Below, one piece after another: positions 54,349 to 64,000 of a stretch of DNA of 64,000 nt. The notes under the pieces are model-generated. The model saw only the letters and a program-made list of their open reading frames with translations. It searched no databases and was not told where the DNA came from. This DNA comes from Albugo candida (Eukaryota > Oomycota > Peronosporomycetes > Albuginales). The stretch's first letter is position 1, and each line of letters opens with the position of its first letter. A program made the translations under genes and the position numbers. The stretch is taken from contig JBDOQK010000050.1 in the NCBI GenBank assembly GCA_040437565.1, forward strand, positions 208,298 through 272,297, read 5' to 3'.

Positions 54349-55824
54349 GCTGTAATGATTTATCATATAAAAATTTCATAGTGATATCACCGAACTGCTA
54401 AAAAATTGCTTGGAAGTAAATGAGGTGCACGTTTCAATCATCTTTATTTGTGATGTTGAATAGCGCTTTATATGGTACTGGCTTCAAGGGATGCTTGTAC
54501 GACTCGAACGAAGTCTTTGCTGATAGTTTCAAGTTGAACGCAAACATTGAAAACGGGGTCAAAGAAACATGAAGCGTGATGATAAAGACTTTCTCTAAAA
54601 AAAGGGGCTCTCTGGTTTTAACATAATCTGATACACAGCTTCTTTCAACTCGGTTTTTTCCGGCTTATGATCACTTGGGTTTACACTTGCTGTAAAAGAA
54701 GCTGCTGCACTCCCAATGAAGAATTGGTTCTCAGAAAACGCTTGCTTAGTATATGATATGCTTAATGGTGCTCAAATGCCTTTTGCACGAATACCTGCAA
54801 CATATCTCTGGCCCTTTCAGCAAGCATTTCACGTCCGGAGATCACACTGGCCGACACAACTTGCATCTATAATTGTGAAGTAGTTTCATGACTTGGTCTA
54901 GAAAAGGATAAAATCACTGTCTACATAAATCCTGAGAAGCGCCTAATGTCCGCATTCGAAACTTCTAAAAACAGGGATTAAGCATGTTGATCTAGCTAAT
55001 TTAATAAAAGCCAGCTCATTGTGAAGTCGTGCTCGTTCGCTACACGTGTTACGTCAAAACTCTTTACCATACTAGCTATATGGATCTATAGACCTGGTGT
55101 TGCGGCTGAAAAACCACGTGACGTACAAGCTATCTCAGCAATCATATATTCCCCCCGCTGTATTTTATTTGTATTCTGTCAGAGCTAAATTACATAAATA
55201 AGTACCTCAGCTTATGTTCTATTGATCTCCCTTCAATCTTGTGTCCCCATTCGCTACTACAAAGAATTCCCGCTCTTGGTTATTCCTTCGAAGGAGAAAG
55301 TATCAAATTGCCCATAGTGCTGCTGAGACGTTTCAAATAAGCTGGGTTTGGTAAGCTATCCAGCGTTTGTGGTTATCTTTTTGCATTTTTTCTGGCGCCC
55401 AATGGAGTCAGTCGAAGCAAGACACTTGATCAGGTCCGACCACACCGCCAGTAAACATCACTAGATACTAGCTTATTTACACTCCCTTCGAATATACTTC
55501 CTCGAACAGTCGAAAACATTTCTCTGATGTTTATTAGCCTCACGGTGCAGAAGGTGACACCAGACAAATTTACCATTTGGCGATGTTGTTGCCTGCAACC
55601 ATGATTTGTGAATAGCTCAGAGATTTGTGTCAGTCTTGCTGATCTGATCTTGTCATCAAGTTCATCAAAGCTCTTATGGATTGGTTCTCGACACTGGGAT
55701 ATTCAAATGATGCATCATTTACTAGATGTTATAAACAGTAAAGTCGAGTAGTGAGGTCATCACATACCAGGTGAATTCACAGCAAAAATGTTCTATTACT
55801 TTCCGTCTCGGTCACTTGCAGATG
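54349..55824. other. Intergenic, nothing recognised
   Basis: About 1.5 kb between convergent genes. No open frame of note, no RNA or repeat that I can name. Confidence 0.55.
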
Positions 55825-57720
55825 TTATATTTGAACTAGTCGGAGACTTCGCACATCTTTGAAGCCCCGCAATGTAGCCATGATCGTCGCCGAAGGCGGG
55901 GTATCGAGTGTCAAAATGCCCAGGGCTAGCGGTAAATTCTCCTGCCGTGCGAGGCCGAAATTCGCGATATTGATCTTTGATGTTGCAAGTTCCTTCAGAA
56001 TCCGCGCAACCACGCCGGGAGAATCTTGGTTTCTGAAAAGCAACAGGTTCCCTTCTGGACGAAAGGAAGGGAAATTGTTATACTCATCGATACAGACGAT
56101 TCTTGGTTCTTCACCAAAAACGCTTCCAGTCACGGTCAATTGCTGGTCCTGTTTCGTTTTCACACTTACTGTAATGGAGTTGTTCAAATGCTGGATACCA
56201 TGAACATTTTCTGCATTTTCCACGAAGCGCACGTCAATGCCATTACTCATTGCAATAAATGAAGCATTTAAAAGAGAGAGGCGATGATTTTGTGTCTCTT
56301 CGAGTGAGCGATGCTGGGCACAATTTCGTTCAGCAACAAGAAATCCTTTCATGATAGCGTTTTGCACAACAAGTCGCGCTTTTGGGGTAGAGAGATCGGC
56401 TGATATACCTCCAGTGGTGGCCGCTGAGATACTTGCAATTGAATTTTCGTGAGCAATCTGAAGTGATAAATAGTGGTAGACAAACTTTCCTATTGCCTCT
56501 CCGAGCTGTATGAAGGGTTGCATCTCAGGCAAGAGCGTCCACGACATGAAGATTCCGTTAGAAACGCCTCGATATCCTCTTCGAGATATAGCATTACATA
56601 AATTTTCTGCAATCGCTCGATAGAAATGTGCCAAGCTGACATGATCCATTGCAGCTGTCCGTATAGGCTTTTGATGAGTTCGAAAAAGCACGTTTGGAGA
56701 CGCTGCCAGACTTTCCAGTCCATCTGGAAACGTTTTAGTGTCAGCAGTATCAGCTGGTTCTTGTAGCAAGTCAATTCCTAAACCACCAATTTTCCCTGAC
56801 TTAATGCCTCTCACTAAGGTCTTCGCTTCAAAAAGCCCAGCTTGGTCGGTGTGCTCTGCAACAGAGATTAGAATGACGCCATCATTACAGTGATACAAAG
56901 CATCATCATCGAACATGCTGCGGGTCTTCCCTGTCAATGGAGCATGAAAACTGATTATATCAGAACTTTTGTAGAGCTCAAGCAAGGAATCACAATATTT
57001 GATTCCCAGCATTTTGGCTTTTCCTTCACTTATATTCGGATCATATGCGGCAACTTGCAAGTCAAATGCCTTTGCTATCTCAGCGACGCAACTCCCAGCG
57101 CGTCCTAGACCAATGATCCCAAATCTTTTCTTCTTTAATGTTTGCCCAAATGATTTCTGTATTGAATCCAGGGCATTCAGATGCTCAGACCACACAGAAA
57201 ATGAGAGTTGTAGTAATAATGTGAAAGCTTTTTCTGCTTCAACGGAGAGCGATTCTTCAAGTTGCATCTCGTCGAGCTGAAGTAGCATGATATCCTGATT
57301 TGTAGCTTCCATGACATCCACATTGGTGCTATCAAAACGACGGCTGGGTGTTGCGATCATTCGAAGCTTTGCTTGTGATCCTCGTTGCAAGATATTCCGC
57401 GAGAGTTTTGTTTTTGGCGATATCAGAAGGGCATCGTAATCTAGTATAAGATTTTGTAAAGTATCTCCTTCCACTCGATCGACAGGACTAGCAGCAGGAC
57501 CAGATTCGACATCTGAAGAAGTTGATTGGTATTGATCTACTTGGTGCCCACGTTGTATCAATTCAGGAACACAGCTATTCTCTGCAACCGAGGGTTGAAG
57601 GTCAATGCAAAGAATCTTATGCATTGACCTTCGCTGGTTTAAAGATATATCTTTTCTCCATTTCGCGAGGCTTCTTGCGCAAGCTGGTGCTCTTGTATGG
57701 TGCAATATTTTTGCGAGCAT
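55825..57720 (-). CDS. Diverged D-3-phosphoglycerate dehydrogenase-like protein
   Basis: A single exon of 631 aa with the length and domain order of type I PGDH. A basic N-terminus (MLAKILHHTRAPACARSLAK) looks like a mitochondrial presequence. The Rossmann motif GIIGLGRAGSCVAEIAKAF is intact, with an acidic residue after the second strand (AAYDPN). The intervening ASB-type domain and a C-terminal ACT domain (SPGVVARILKELATSKINIANFG) are present. The catalytic block, normally xxRGxxVDE, reads LISVAEHTDQAGLFE, so the catalytic Arg is missing; the Glu (LLQEP) and a His (FRTHQKP) remain. It may therefore be inactive or changed in function. The ACT domain suggests that serine or another ligand is still sensed. 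The frame is intact, so it is not an obvious pseudogene. Confidence 0.8.
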   Translation of the reverse strand: MLAKILHHTRAPACARSLAKWRKDISLNQRRSMHKILCIDLQPSVAENSCVPELIQRGHQVDQYQSTSSDVESGPAASPVDRVEGDTLQNLILDYDALLISPKTKLSRNILQRGSQAKLRMIATPSRRFDSTNVDVMEATNQDIMLLQLDEMQLEESLSVEAEKAFTLLLQLSFSVWSEHLNALDSIQKSFGQTLKKKRFGIIGLGRAGSCVAEIAKAFDLQVAAYDPNISEGKAKMLGIKYCDSLLELYKSSDIISFHAPLTGKTRSMFDDDALYHCNDGVILISVAEHTDQAGLFEAKTLVRGIKSGKIGGLGIDLLQEPADTADTKTFPDGLESLAASPNVLFRTHQKPIRTAAMDHVSLAHFYRAIAENLCNAISRRGYRGVSNGIFMSWTLLPEMQPFIQLGEAIGKFVYHYLSLQIAHENSIASISAATTGGISADLSTPKARLVVQNAIMKGFLVAERNCAQHRSLEETQNHRLSLLNASFIAMSNGIDVRFVENAENVHGIQHLNNSITVSVKTKQDQQLTVTGSVFGEEPRIVCIDEYNNFPSFRPEGNLLLFRNQDSPGVVARILKELATSKINIANFGLARQENLPLALGILTLDTPPSATIMATLRGFKDVRSLRLVQI

Positions 57721-58961
57721 CGTAAAATCCTAGACATAATATCCAATCAGATTGTGAATAGCATTCGATCTCATTTGATTTGATCTAAAACTTGGCATCT
57801 TAGAAGCTCGGAAGCATCCTGGAATACTCTACCTAGAACTACTCGCAATACAAAAACATGGGTTTTCCTTCGTTTATTTTAGTCAATATGCATCGTAAGA
57901 AGGATCGTATCACTACAGCTGCAGATATTTTATAAGGATAGTACTAAGAATGTTAAATGTACACGAAGTCACGCTTTGGTGTCCGAAATGATAACAAATC
58001 AGAAAAAAAACTCGGTACCTACTGAACATCAGCCTGTCCCAGCACCTTATGGCACAATGAAGGCCTGCGCAATACCTTAAGCGAATTTGATATCCTTTCG
58101 AGCAGCTAAAACAAAAACAACCGTTTCAGGCGCTTTATACAAGTGTTGTAGCGCGGGAGATTGCAATTGAATCGACTTGCGGATCCATTTATTTTATAGC
58201 ACCTTGAATATTGAACTATTGTAGTCTGTGCTGATTAGCCGTCAAATTGAAAGGTGGCTCAATTGCTGTGTGAGAATGTCCATTTGATGGTCACCCACAA
58301 CAGATGTATGCCAATAACTAGATTGTTAGCCCGTCACAACACTCAGCAAAAAAGTGTTGTGGGCAAGAGCCGACACTGCGCAAACGCGGTCCTGGACATT
58401 TTCGAAACCAGTTCGGAATTTAGCCTTCTGATGATTTACATCGTTAGATTTCATTGTTTCGCACCCAAAAGTACGTATTTTAGTCACAGCCAAATTTGTC
58501 CCACTTATATCTAATCCGTTTCCAGATGATACTTGTTGGGATCATGATCTTACAAAGTCATTAATGACAGCGATATTGACAGTTCTTTTCCCTCATATCA
58601 ACCTTGGGCACTCAAATCAAGCGCTTCCACCGAGCATAACGGAGAGCATATAGTATTATATGCAACTTTGTCCTTGGCTACGATACTGTAACTTATAGAT
58701 CTGGTAAAGCAGATACCAAAAATGCTGCATTGCCGCTTACCAATAAGCTAGAAAGCTCGAAAAGCTGCATGAAATCAGGAAACATATCTTCTGCACCTTA
58801 AGTCGAAGCTGCAGGTCATACTGACAGTGATTGGAGTGCTACAGTCAAATATAGTAGGAAACCGAGATCAACAGTAAGCCTTCGCACTTACAAAGTTTTA
58901 TGAACGTAAATGTGCACATTTTACCTAGAACGCATCAGCCCTCATAAGAATTGAAATCAAA
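57721..58961. other. Intergenic, nothing firm
   Basis: About 1.2 kb upstream of the PGDH-like gene. Open frames are short and without domain. The first exons of the PHD gene could start in the right part. Confidence 0.4.
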
Positions 58962-60400
58962 TTGTCGAATATGTTTGTACACATTGCGTATAAGGAAATG
59001 ACTTGTGCTCGAACACGACAGCCCCCTCCCGATGTACTTCCACGACATCTTCAGACGTCAATATCATCCACTACAGGCAAGTTGTCTCCAGCTTCAATCA
59101 AATACTTTCAGTCTGTAGAAGTCACTGCAAAATCATCACGTGTTGGCGTACACATATCCCGGTCGAATGAAGTAGTGTCCACGAGTGATTAATAAGCGTG
59201 AATTAGAAATTTATTCGTGTCAAAAGAAAACAATGCAACTGATACATCAGCCTGCTCACAGACTTGTAATGCATGGACCCTTAAATCTGGCAGCTTCTAT
59301 CATATCACCTACAATTGAGCGCGCTATAGATAGCGCATTGAAATTGATACTGCAAGATCTTGTGTGGAATCGATAACTTTCCTACCAGCCATCATCTGCG
59401 TTGAACATCGGCTGGCTTCGTGACAAAAGAGATCTGCTCATCAGGGCAGAAGTTGCTCTTCGATTGGTCTAAAGGAAGCGTTGTTATCCAATCCACATTG
59501 ACCGCTCATGAGTTTTAGGGGCGAGTTGCTGCAATTTCGACATGATGCATTTAGGATGATTTCATCCGATGCGAAACTTGAAATCAACTCTCCGCCTCAT
59601 CCACCTAAAAATTTTGAAGTTGAGGAAGTTAGTTACCGAGCTTGTGTCCCTCGTGTACTGATAAGCGAATACGCAAACCAAAAGATCTTGGAGATTTTTT
59701 TACTGGAGAATACAAGAATGCAGAGAACTACACTTTCGCTGCTTTGGGTACAAACCAGAGAGAATTATCAAAAGTGCTACGTGTTTCATTTCTGGAGCCG
59801 CATAGATTTCCAGGAGTTCAGTCGGTTGAGTGATGCGACACAATCTATGCAAAGCGTCCAAGTGTTAAAGAAGACTATTTTATTCGAAATGGGTTGGGTG
59901 TGTTTATCCTGAGTAATCTGCATGCATGAAAGCTTATCTTTGATTTACACCGGGATGATTAGAAAGCACACGAAGAACAAGGTCGTGGTATAATTCAGGA
60001 TGGACGGACTCAGACTTCATCGTATGAGCTTGTTTCGAGGAAGAAGGTGGGCGAGAAGCTCAAATCAGATCTGCAATTAATCAAGGTGAAGTGCTCAAAG
60101 TTCAATTTGCGCGTCTAGATCTATTTACAATTAGTACAATAGTGTGATGCTCCAAGAAGTGATATAGTCAATGGGAATCGTGAGCAAGTTGGTACATCCG
60201 CAGAAAACGACAAAGTAGGGTCAAGAATCATATTTTCATCGTGCTGTCAGTGCTTCTAATGTAAGATTTGGATTTTGAGGTAATGGGGCTATGCGGCAGC
60301 TCCCAAGACCTCAGGCGTTTGAAAAACTGCAGATCGAGCAGTACAATGGTATGTGTGTCGGCATTACTTTGCATGAATGTTTCACTACTTCAAAATTCAG
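58962..60400 (+). other. Probable 5' exons of the PHD gene, unresolved
   Basis: Several short open stretches on the plus strand in changing frames look coding by composition, for example LNLAASIISPTIERAIDSAL (near 59290), NIGWLRDKRDLLIRAEVAL (near 59410) and DKRIRKPKDLGDFFTGEYKN (near 59660). The pattern is what an intron-rich gene with 50-55 bp introns would show. I could not fix the exon boundaries, and a link to the PHD gene downstream is inferred from strand and spacing. Confidence 0.4.
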
Positions 60401-61357
60401 AAATCCACCACTGACAATCACGAGGTGGTGCGGGTCACGTGCAAACAATCATCCGTAAAACCATCGTAAGGCATTATTTGCGGATTGGCTGCCTCCGTGT
60501 AACCTCTGAGATTCTCCATTAGTAAGAAGATTAGGAGGGCATGTGGCGGCAGTAAATCAAGTATAGGCACAGATGTCGACTCGATCAGGCAATCAAGAAA
60601 GCAAAAGGAGGGATCTACCACTTTGACGTCAGCAAAAAATACGAACACACTGCAATTTAGTGATATGTCCTTTTTGGACTACACAGCTAATTATTTCAAA
60701 CTTATTTCAAGTCGTGAGGACACTGGAGTCACCTACCGGGAGTCCGAAGATGTGTGCTTCTGTTGTCGAGACGGTGGAAATGTCATTCTTTGCGATTGGA
60801 AAGGGTATAAATGATTTGAGGAAGCTATTCTGCATTTGACCTTTGTCGTGCTCGTAGCAAGAACAAGATTCCATGTCCTAAAGTATATCACGAAGGTACG
60901 GATGTTTTATTGTTCAAGCAAGCACCGATGTAACAATGTCCTTTCAAGAGTGTCTTGGTTACACCGTTCCACGAAACGTGCGATGGCTTTGTCCTCGCCA
61001 TCGTTGCCACCTATGCGGTGAAATGGCTCGATTTTTATGTAGATTCTGCGTCTCTTCCTACTGTGACGTGAGTACTTATATTCCAACCTTTATTGCTGCA
61101 CCCTTGACATAATTGGTGCACAGGAGCATATGAGAAAGGATATGACATGTCTTGGGCCAGCCTCCAAAGAAGTCTCAGATTGCACTTATGTTCTATGTGT
61201 ATCTTGCCAAGAAAATGCTCAGCGTGTTTATGAAGCGGGAAAGATTTCTTCAGAGCTGTATGCAAGTATAATTGGGACTAAGCATCGTACCAAACGCAGG
61301 AGACAAAGAGTGTTGAGTCGCGCACCACTAAAAGCTCATTTTTTGGAAATATCATAG
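60401..61357 (+). CDS. PHD finger / C5HCH chromatin protein, 3' exons
   Basis: Five exons can be fixed: 60401-60465, 60523-60804, 60858-60895, 60949-61067 and 61124-61357, with introns of 57, 53, 53 and 56 bp. They encode the last 245 residues. Splicing assembles a PHD finger from three exons: VCFCCRDGGNVILCD, then PCPKVYHE, then ECLGYTVPRNVRWLC. It runs directly into a Cys/His-rich C5HCH-like module (PRHRCHLCGE, FLCRFC, SSYCDEH). This pair is the arrangement seen in NSD histone methyltransferases, where it reads methylated histone tails. I see no SET domain, but the 5' part is unresolved. The C-terminus is basic (TKHRTKRRRQRVL). The gene is 5' incomplete in this annotation. Confidence 0.68.
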
Positions 61358-62707
61358 TCTGAGCGATCTTTATATGCATTTGCCATTGTTGCAGCCATAA
61401 CTCCGCTCTTCAAGCATCCATTATGCTGATAAGGCGCAGATACATAAGTAAGAGGTTCAAATAGTCGACAGTCTATCGAACCTCGTTTCTGTCCGCTTCT
61501 ATGTTTGCATACAAGAATGATATATCTAACCCTTGAGATACGGGATTAGAACAATGCACCGGAAATCAATATGTGTAGAGAAAGTGATCATATTCGCTGT
61601 ACCCCACGGACGCTGTAATCCATTGTCATTCATTGTCTCCCTCACCACGATTAATGACTAGGCTCTCGTGTTACCCAGCCGAGAAACTGTGAATGAGAAC
61701 AAACGCGAGCGTACATTAAACTCCACACACATACGCATTCAAGGTTTGACAAAACGTTTTGAGCTAAGAGAGCCTTAGTAGGTGTTGTAATATCGACACT
61801 AGAGGCTTGACAGCTTGACCCATCCCGTGTTAAGAACTATTACTCACGAATTCTACTGCAATTCCTAGATATATATTTAGGAACGGATCAACCTGCACAG
61901 GCCCACTTCCAGCATATATATATTCAGTCGGCTGGTAATGGAATAATGAGGGTTCCTGAATCTACCTCTAATGATGAGGTAATAAAAATTATAAAGCCAT
62001 AGTACTTGCACCAGCATATATCCCCCTGTGCCGATGCGAAAGCGCTACTAGGAGTTCTTGATCACCGACTTTGAAAAGTGGCAAGCATTTCTACGTTCAA
62101 GATCCGTATACCTCCGCTATCCAGACATGAATAATATGCAAGATTTGGTCCCTCATTCGTGATAAAAAAGCTCGCAAGCCTTACCGACTGTGAATGAATG
62201 CTGGAATTCTTGATGAGTACGACTTCGTATAGCATGACTCCTCGTCGTACAGCAATCATTGTCTTATTGCTGATGATTCACAATTTTCCAAATAATGCAC
62301 TACCTGCAGTGGATTCTCAGTCCGAATGTCTTTAAAACTGTGTCTTGGCGCTGGAGCAAAATTCACTTCTATGCAATTCAATATTGTTCCCCTTAATGGA
62401 CATCGTCGTAGCCAGCATTTAACAAAATTTCCTAAAATATCTGGGTTTCCACCTAGGCAGCTACCAGGGATGAATTGATCATTGTATTCCCGCCAGATCA
62501 TTCTAAGTCAAAGGCCGATGGATCACGCCTGTTTGATTTTATGGACTGCTTTTGTGCAGGTCACCCACGCGCTTTGACGGAAAGAATGTCCTGCTTAGCT
62601 AAATATCTCTCAAAGCGCCTATGGCCGGCATCTGCGGCTTCAGCCTGTTCATGTAAGATTACTTATGGCATTGACACATCCTATGATGTTATCCAGATTG
62701 TAGCATT
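61358..62707. other. Intergenic, nothing recognised
   Basis: About 1.35 kb without a supportable gene. Short AT runs occur near 61915 and 61860. It may be part of the retroelement-rich right end. Confidence 0.5.
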
Positions 62708-63250
62708 CTAGTACTTTGTCCAGGATCTCACCCATCTAGACAAATGTATTTGAAGCCGAAAGCAAAAGTGTGATTGCTGCGTGACGTTGTGAACGAAGTA
62801 TAATTCCTCTTTCCAGCTCATATTCGAACACGATCTCCAGTACTCGCCAAACGTTTCAAGATCAAGCTGATAAAATGCAGCTGGTAGTCCATCCATACCT
62901 GGAGAAGTACTACTCCGCATGTGCTTGATCGCTTCCGCCATCTAGGTCGTACTTAAGCGAGTTGAGAGACGGTCTTGCTCTTCTGAGGCAAGGGAGACTT
63001 GAATCGAATCGAGTAACTTTTTTTGCTTTCTTTCACATGGAACATTTGAGTCGGTCTCTGAGATATAAACAGAGCCCATGATACAACCCCAATGATCTCT
63101 GAATTCGTCAATAATCTCCCTCGGGTTCGATGTCACTGTACCACACTTTTTTGGTGACATTTTCGATCGGCACGCGACGACAAGAACTATCCGGAGGGCG
63201 AAAAATCCTTGGAAGAGTTCTCCATATGCTTCACATGATGGTCGAAACAT
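62708..63250 (-). mobile_element. LINE-like reverse transcriptase fragment
   Basis: Read on the minus strand, MAEAIKHMRSSTSPGMDGLP followed by AAFYQLDLETFGEYW matches the conserved start of the L1/Tx1-type reverse transcriptase domain, usually SPGPDGLPxEFYK preceded by a helix with IKxM. The upstream part (RKQKKLLDSIQVSLASEEQD) fits the linker before the domain. A stop separates the two parts in the same frame, and the catalytic FADD block is not seen. It is a dead 5' or internal piece of a LINE. Confidence 0.6.
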
Positions 63251-63340
63251 TCATCTAGGTTGTCTTTGGCATTGTTTTCGATCGAAATTCTGAAATGTTC
63301 GAGACTCGATTCGTAAAAATATTGTGACTCATTGGTGTCT

Positions 63341-63524
63341 TGTAACGCCGGCAGGAGGAAGGGAGAGGAAGCAAAGGAAGATATTTTCTGGCGGAGCTTT
63401 ATTTGATAAAAAAATGGAAAGTGAGATTTTTAACCAAAAGGATCCTGGTTCACCTATCTGATTGGCTAGTCCAGTTCTCAAACCATATAGAACTATGCAT
63501 GCATGTACAGTAGAGGTTGTTACA
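63341..63524 (-). repeat. Likely LTR of a Ty3/gypsy element
   Basis: A 184 bp block begins TGTAAC and ends GTTACA, the inverted ends typical of LTRs, and lies directly after the pol end on the minus strand. A purine-rich CCGGGAGGA that could serve as polypurine tract adjoins it. The second LTR would lie beyond the window. Confidence 0.55.
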
Positions 63525-64000
63525 TCCTCCCGGAATTGACTTCTCGTTGTTGCTTCTTGAAATCGGCGATGAGAACATTCCAATGAGAAACATGACGTAT
63601 ATCTTGCTCCCGATCCCATGTAGCTTCGTTCTCGAGTAATCCATGCCATTTCACGAGCCATTCAGGTTTACGATTAAATTGACGCTTCTGAAGAAGGTGT
63701 TCTATGATGTGCATCGTGTCGCCACTGTCCTCGTCAAACATAAGTCGGGATGATTTCGGAATCAGACGAGTTTGAAATCGTGGTAGATTTCCCACATAGT
63801 GACTCAGCACGTCAATATTGAGAGTAGAGTTCAATCAACTCATACTCCGCGGAAGCTTCAATTGCGCAACATTCGAGTTGACCATTTTAATTGATTGAAA
63901 TGGTCCAACTTTGCGAGCAGCTAATTTGGCGCGTTTTCCATCAATGTCTTGTGTCACATGTTTCGCAGGAATGCGACGAGTATCCAACATGACCAAATCT
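63525..64000 (-). mobile_element. Ty3/gypsy element fossil, integrase C-terminal end with chromodomain
   Basis: The minus strand carries the C-terminal end of a Ty3/gypsy pol: the GPF/Y-type module (RKVGPFQSI) and a chromodomain (KPEWLVKWHGL, NEATWD). The family is chromovirus-like. It runs off the window edge, so the rest of the element is not seen. The copy looks broken, with at least one visible break, and is a fossil. Confidence 0.7.

Noticed and set aside
61440-61490. Hairpin with GAGGTTC..GAACCTC resembling a tRNA T arm
   Set aside because: No acceptor, D or anticodon arms at the right spacing; not a tRNA.

Overview
The window looks like the nuclear genome of an oomycete. A small AT-leaning genome of the Albugo (white rust) type fits best. 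The reasons are tightly packed, mostly single-exon or few-exon genes on both strands, spliceosomal introns mostly 48-60 bp with GT/AG ends, zoospore-type basal body genes (CEP104, centrin), a bacterial-type diaminopimelate decarboxylase for lysine synthesis, and a gene-poor island of small secreted effector-like proteins. The genus is an inference; nothing here names the species.

Layout. 0-6 kb: a RanBP2-type zinc finger protein (cut by the window edge), zuotin/DNAJC2, a type I membrane protein and a membrane-anchored purple-acid-type phosphatase. 6-11.5 kb: CEP104 (minus) and the Paf1-complex subunit RTF1 (plus), head to head. 11.5-21.3 kb: an accessory island with four related secreted effector-like loci, all on the minus strand, embedded in diverged duplications with no housekeeping gene. 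21.3-36 kb: CBP20, a three-repeat MYB factor, centrin, NOC2, an EGF-like membrane protein, an unrecognised gene, MRE11 and a GTPBP1-type GTPase. 36-38.5 kb: gene-poor, with a small coiled-coil ORF made of 18-residue repeats. 38.5-57.7 kb: OCRL-type inositol 5-phosphatase with RhoGAP, a full-length ABCA transporter, diaminopimelate decarboxylase, an acidic membrane protein, a TRPML-like cation channel and a diverged 3-phosphoglycerate dehydrogenase. 57.7-64 kb: a many-exon PHD/C5HCH chromatin protein, then retroelement relics (LINE fragment, Ty3/gypsy 3' end with LTR).

The sequence holds 13 runs of N, each 100 bases. Eleven are flanked by exact copies of the same 16-378 bp, so they are unmerged contig overlaps rather than missing sequence; they create ghost repeats and disrupt several gene models (zuotin 3' flank, phosphatase, CEP104, effector 2, ABCA). 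I give joined lengths where the overlap makes this clear.

How the genes relate. Most are unrelated housekeeping genes in a compact background, with several short shared promoters (CEP104/RTF1 160 bp, MRE11/GTPBP1 103 bp). The effector island is the one region where genes share origin and probably regulation: at least three loci share a signal-peptide block, and three share a putative core promoter 35-50 bp upstream of the start, while the mature parts have diverged strongly.
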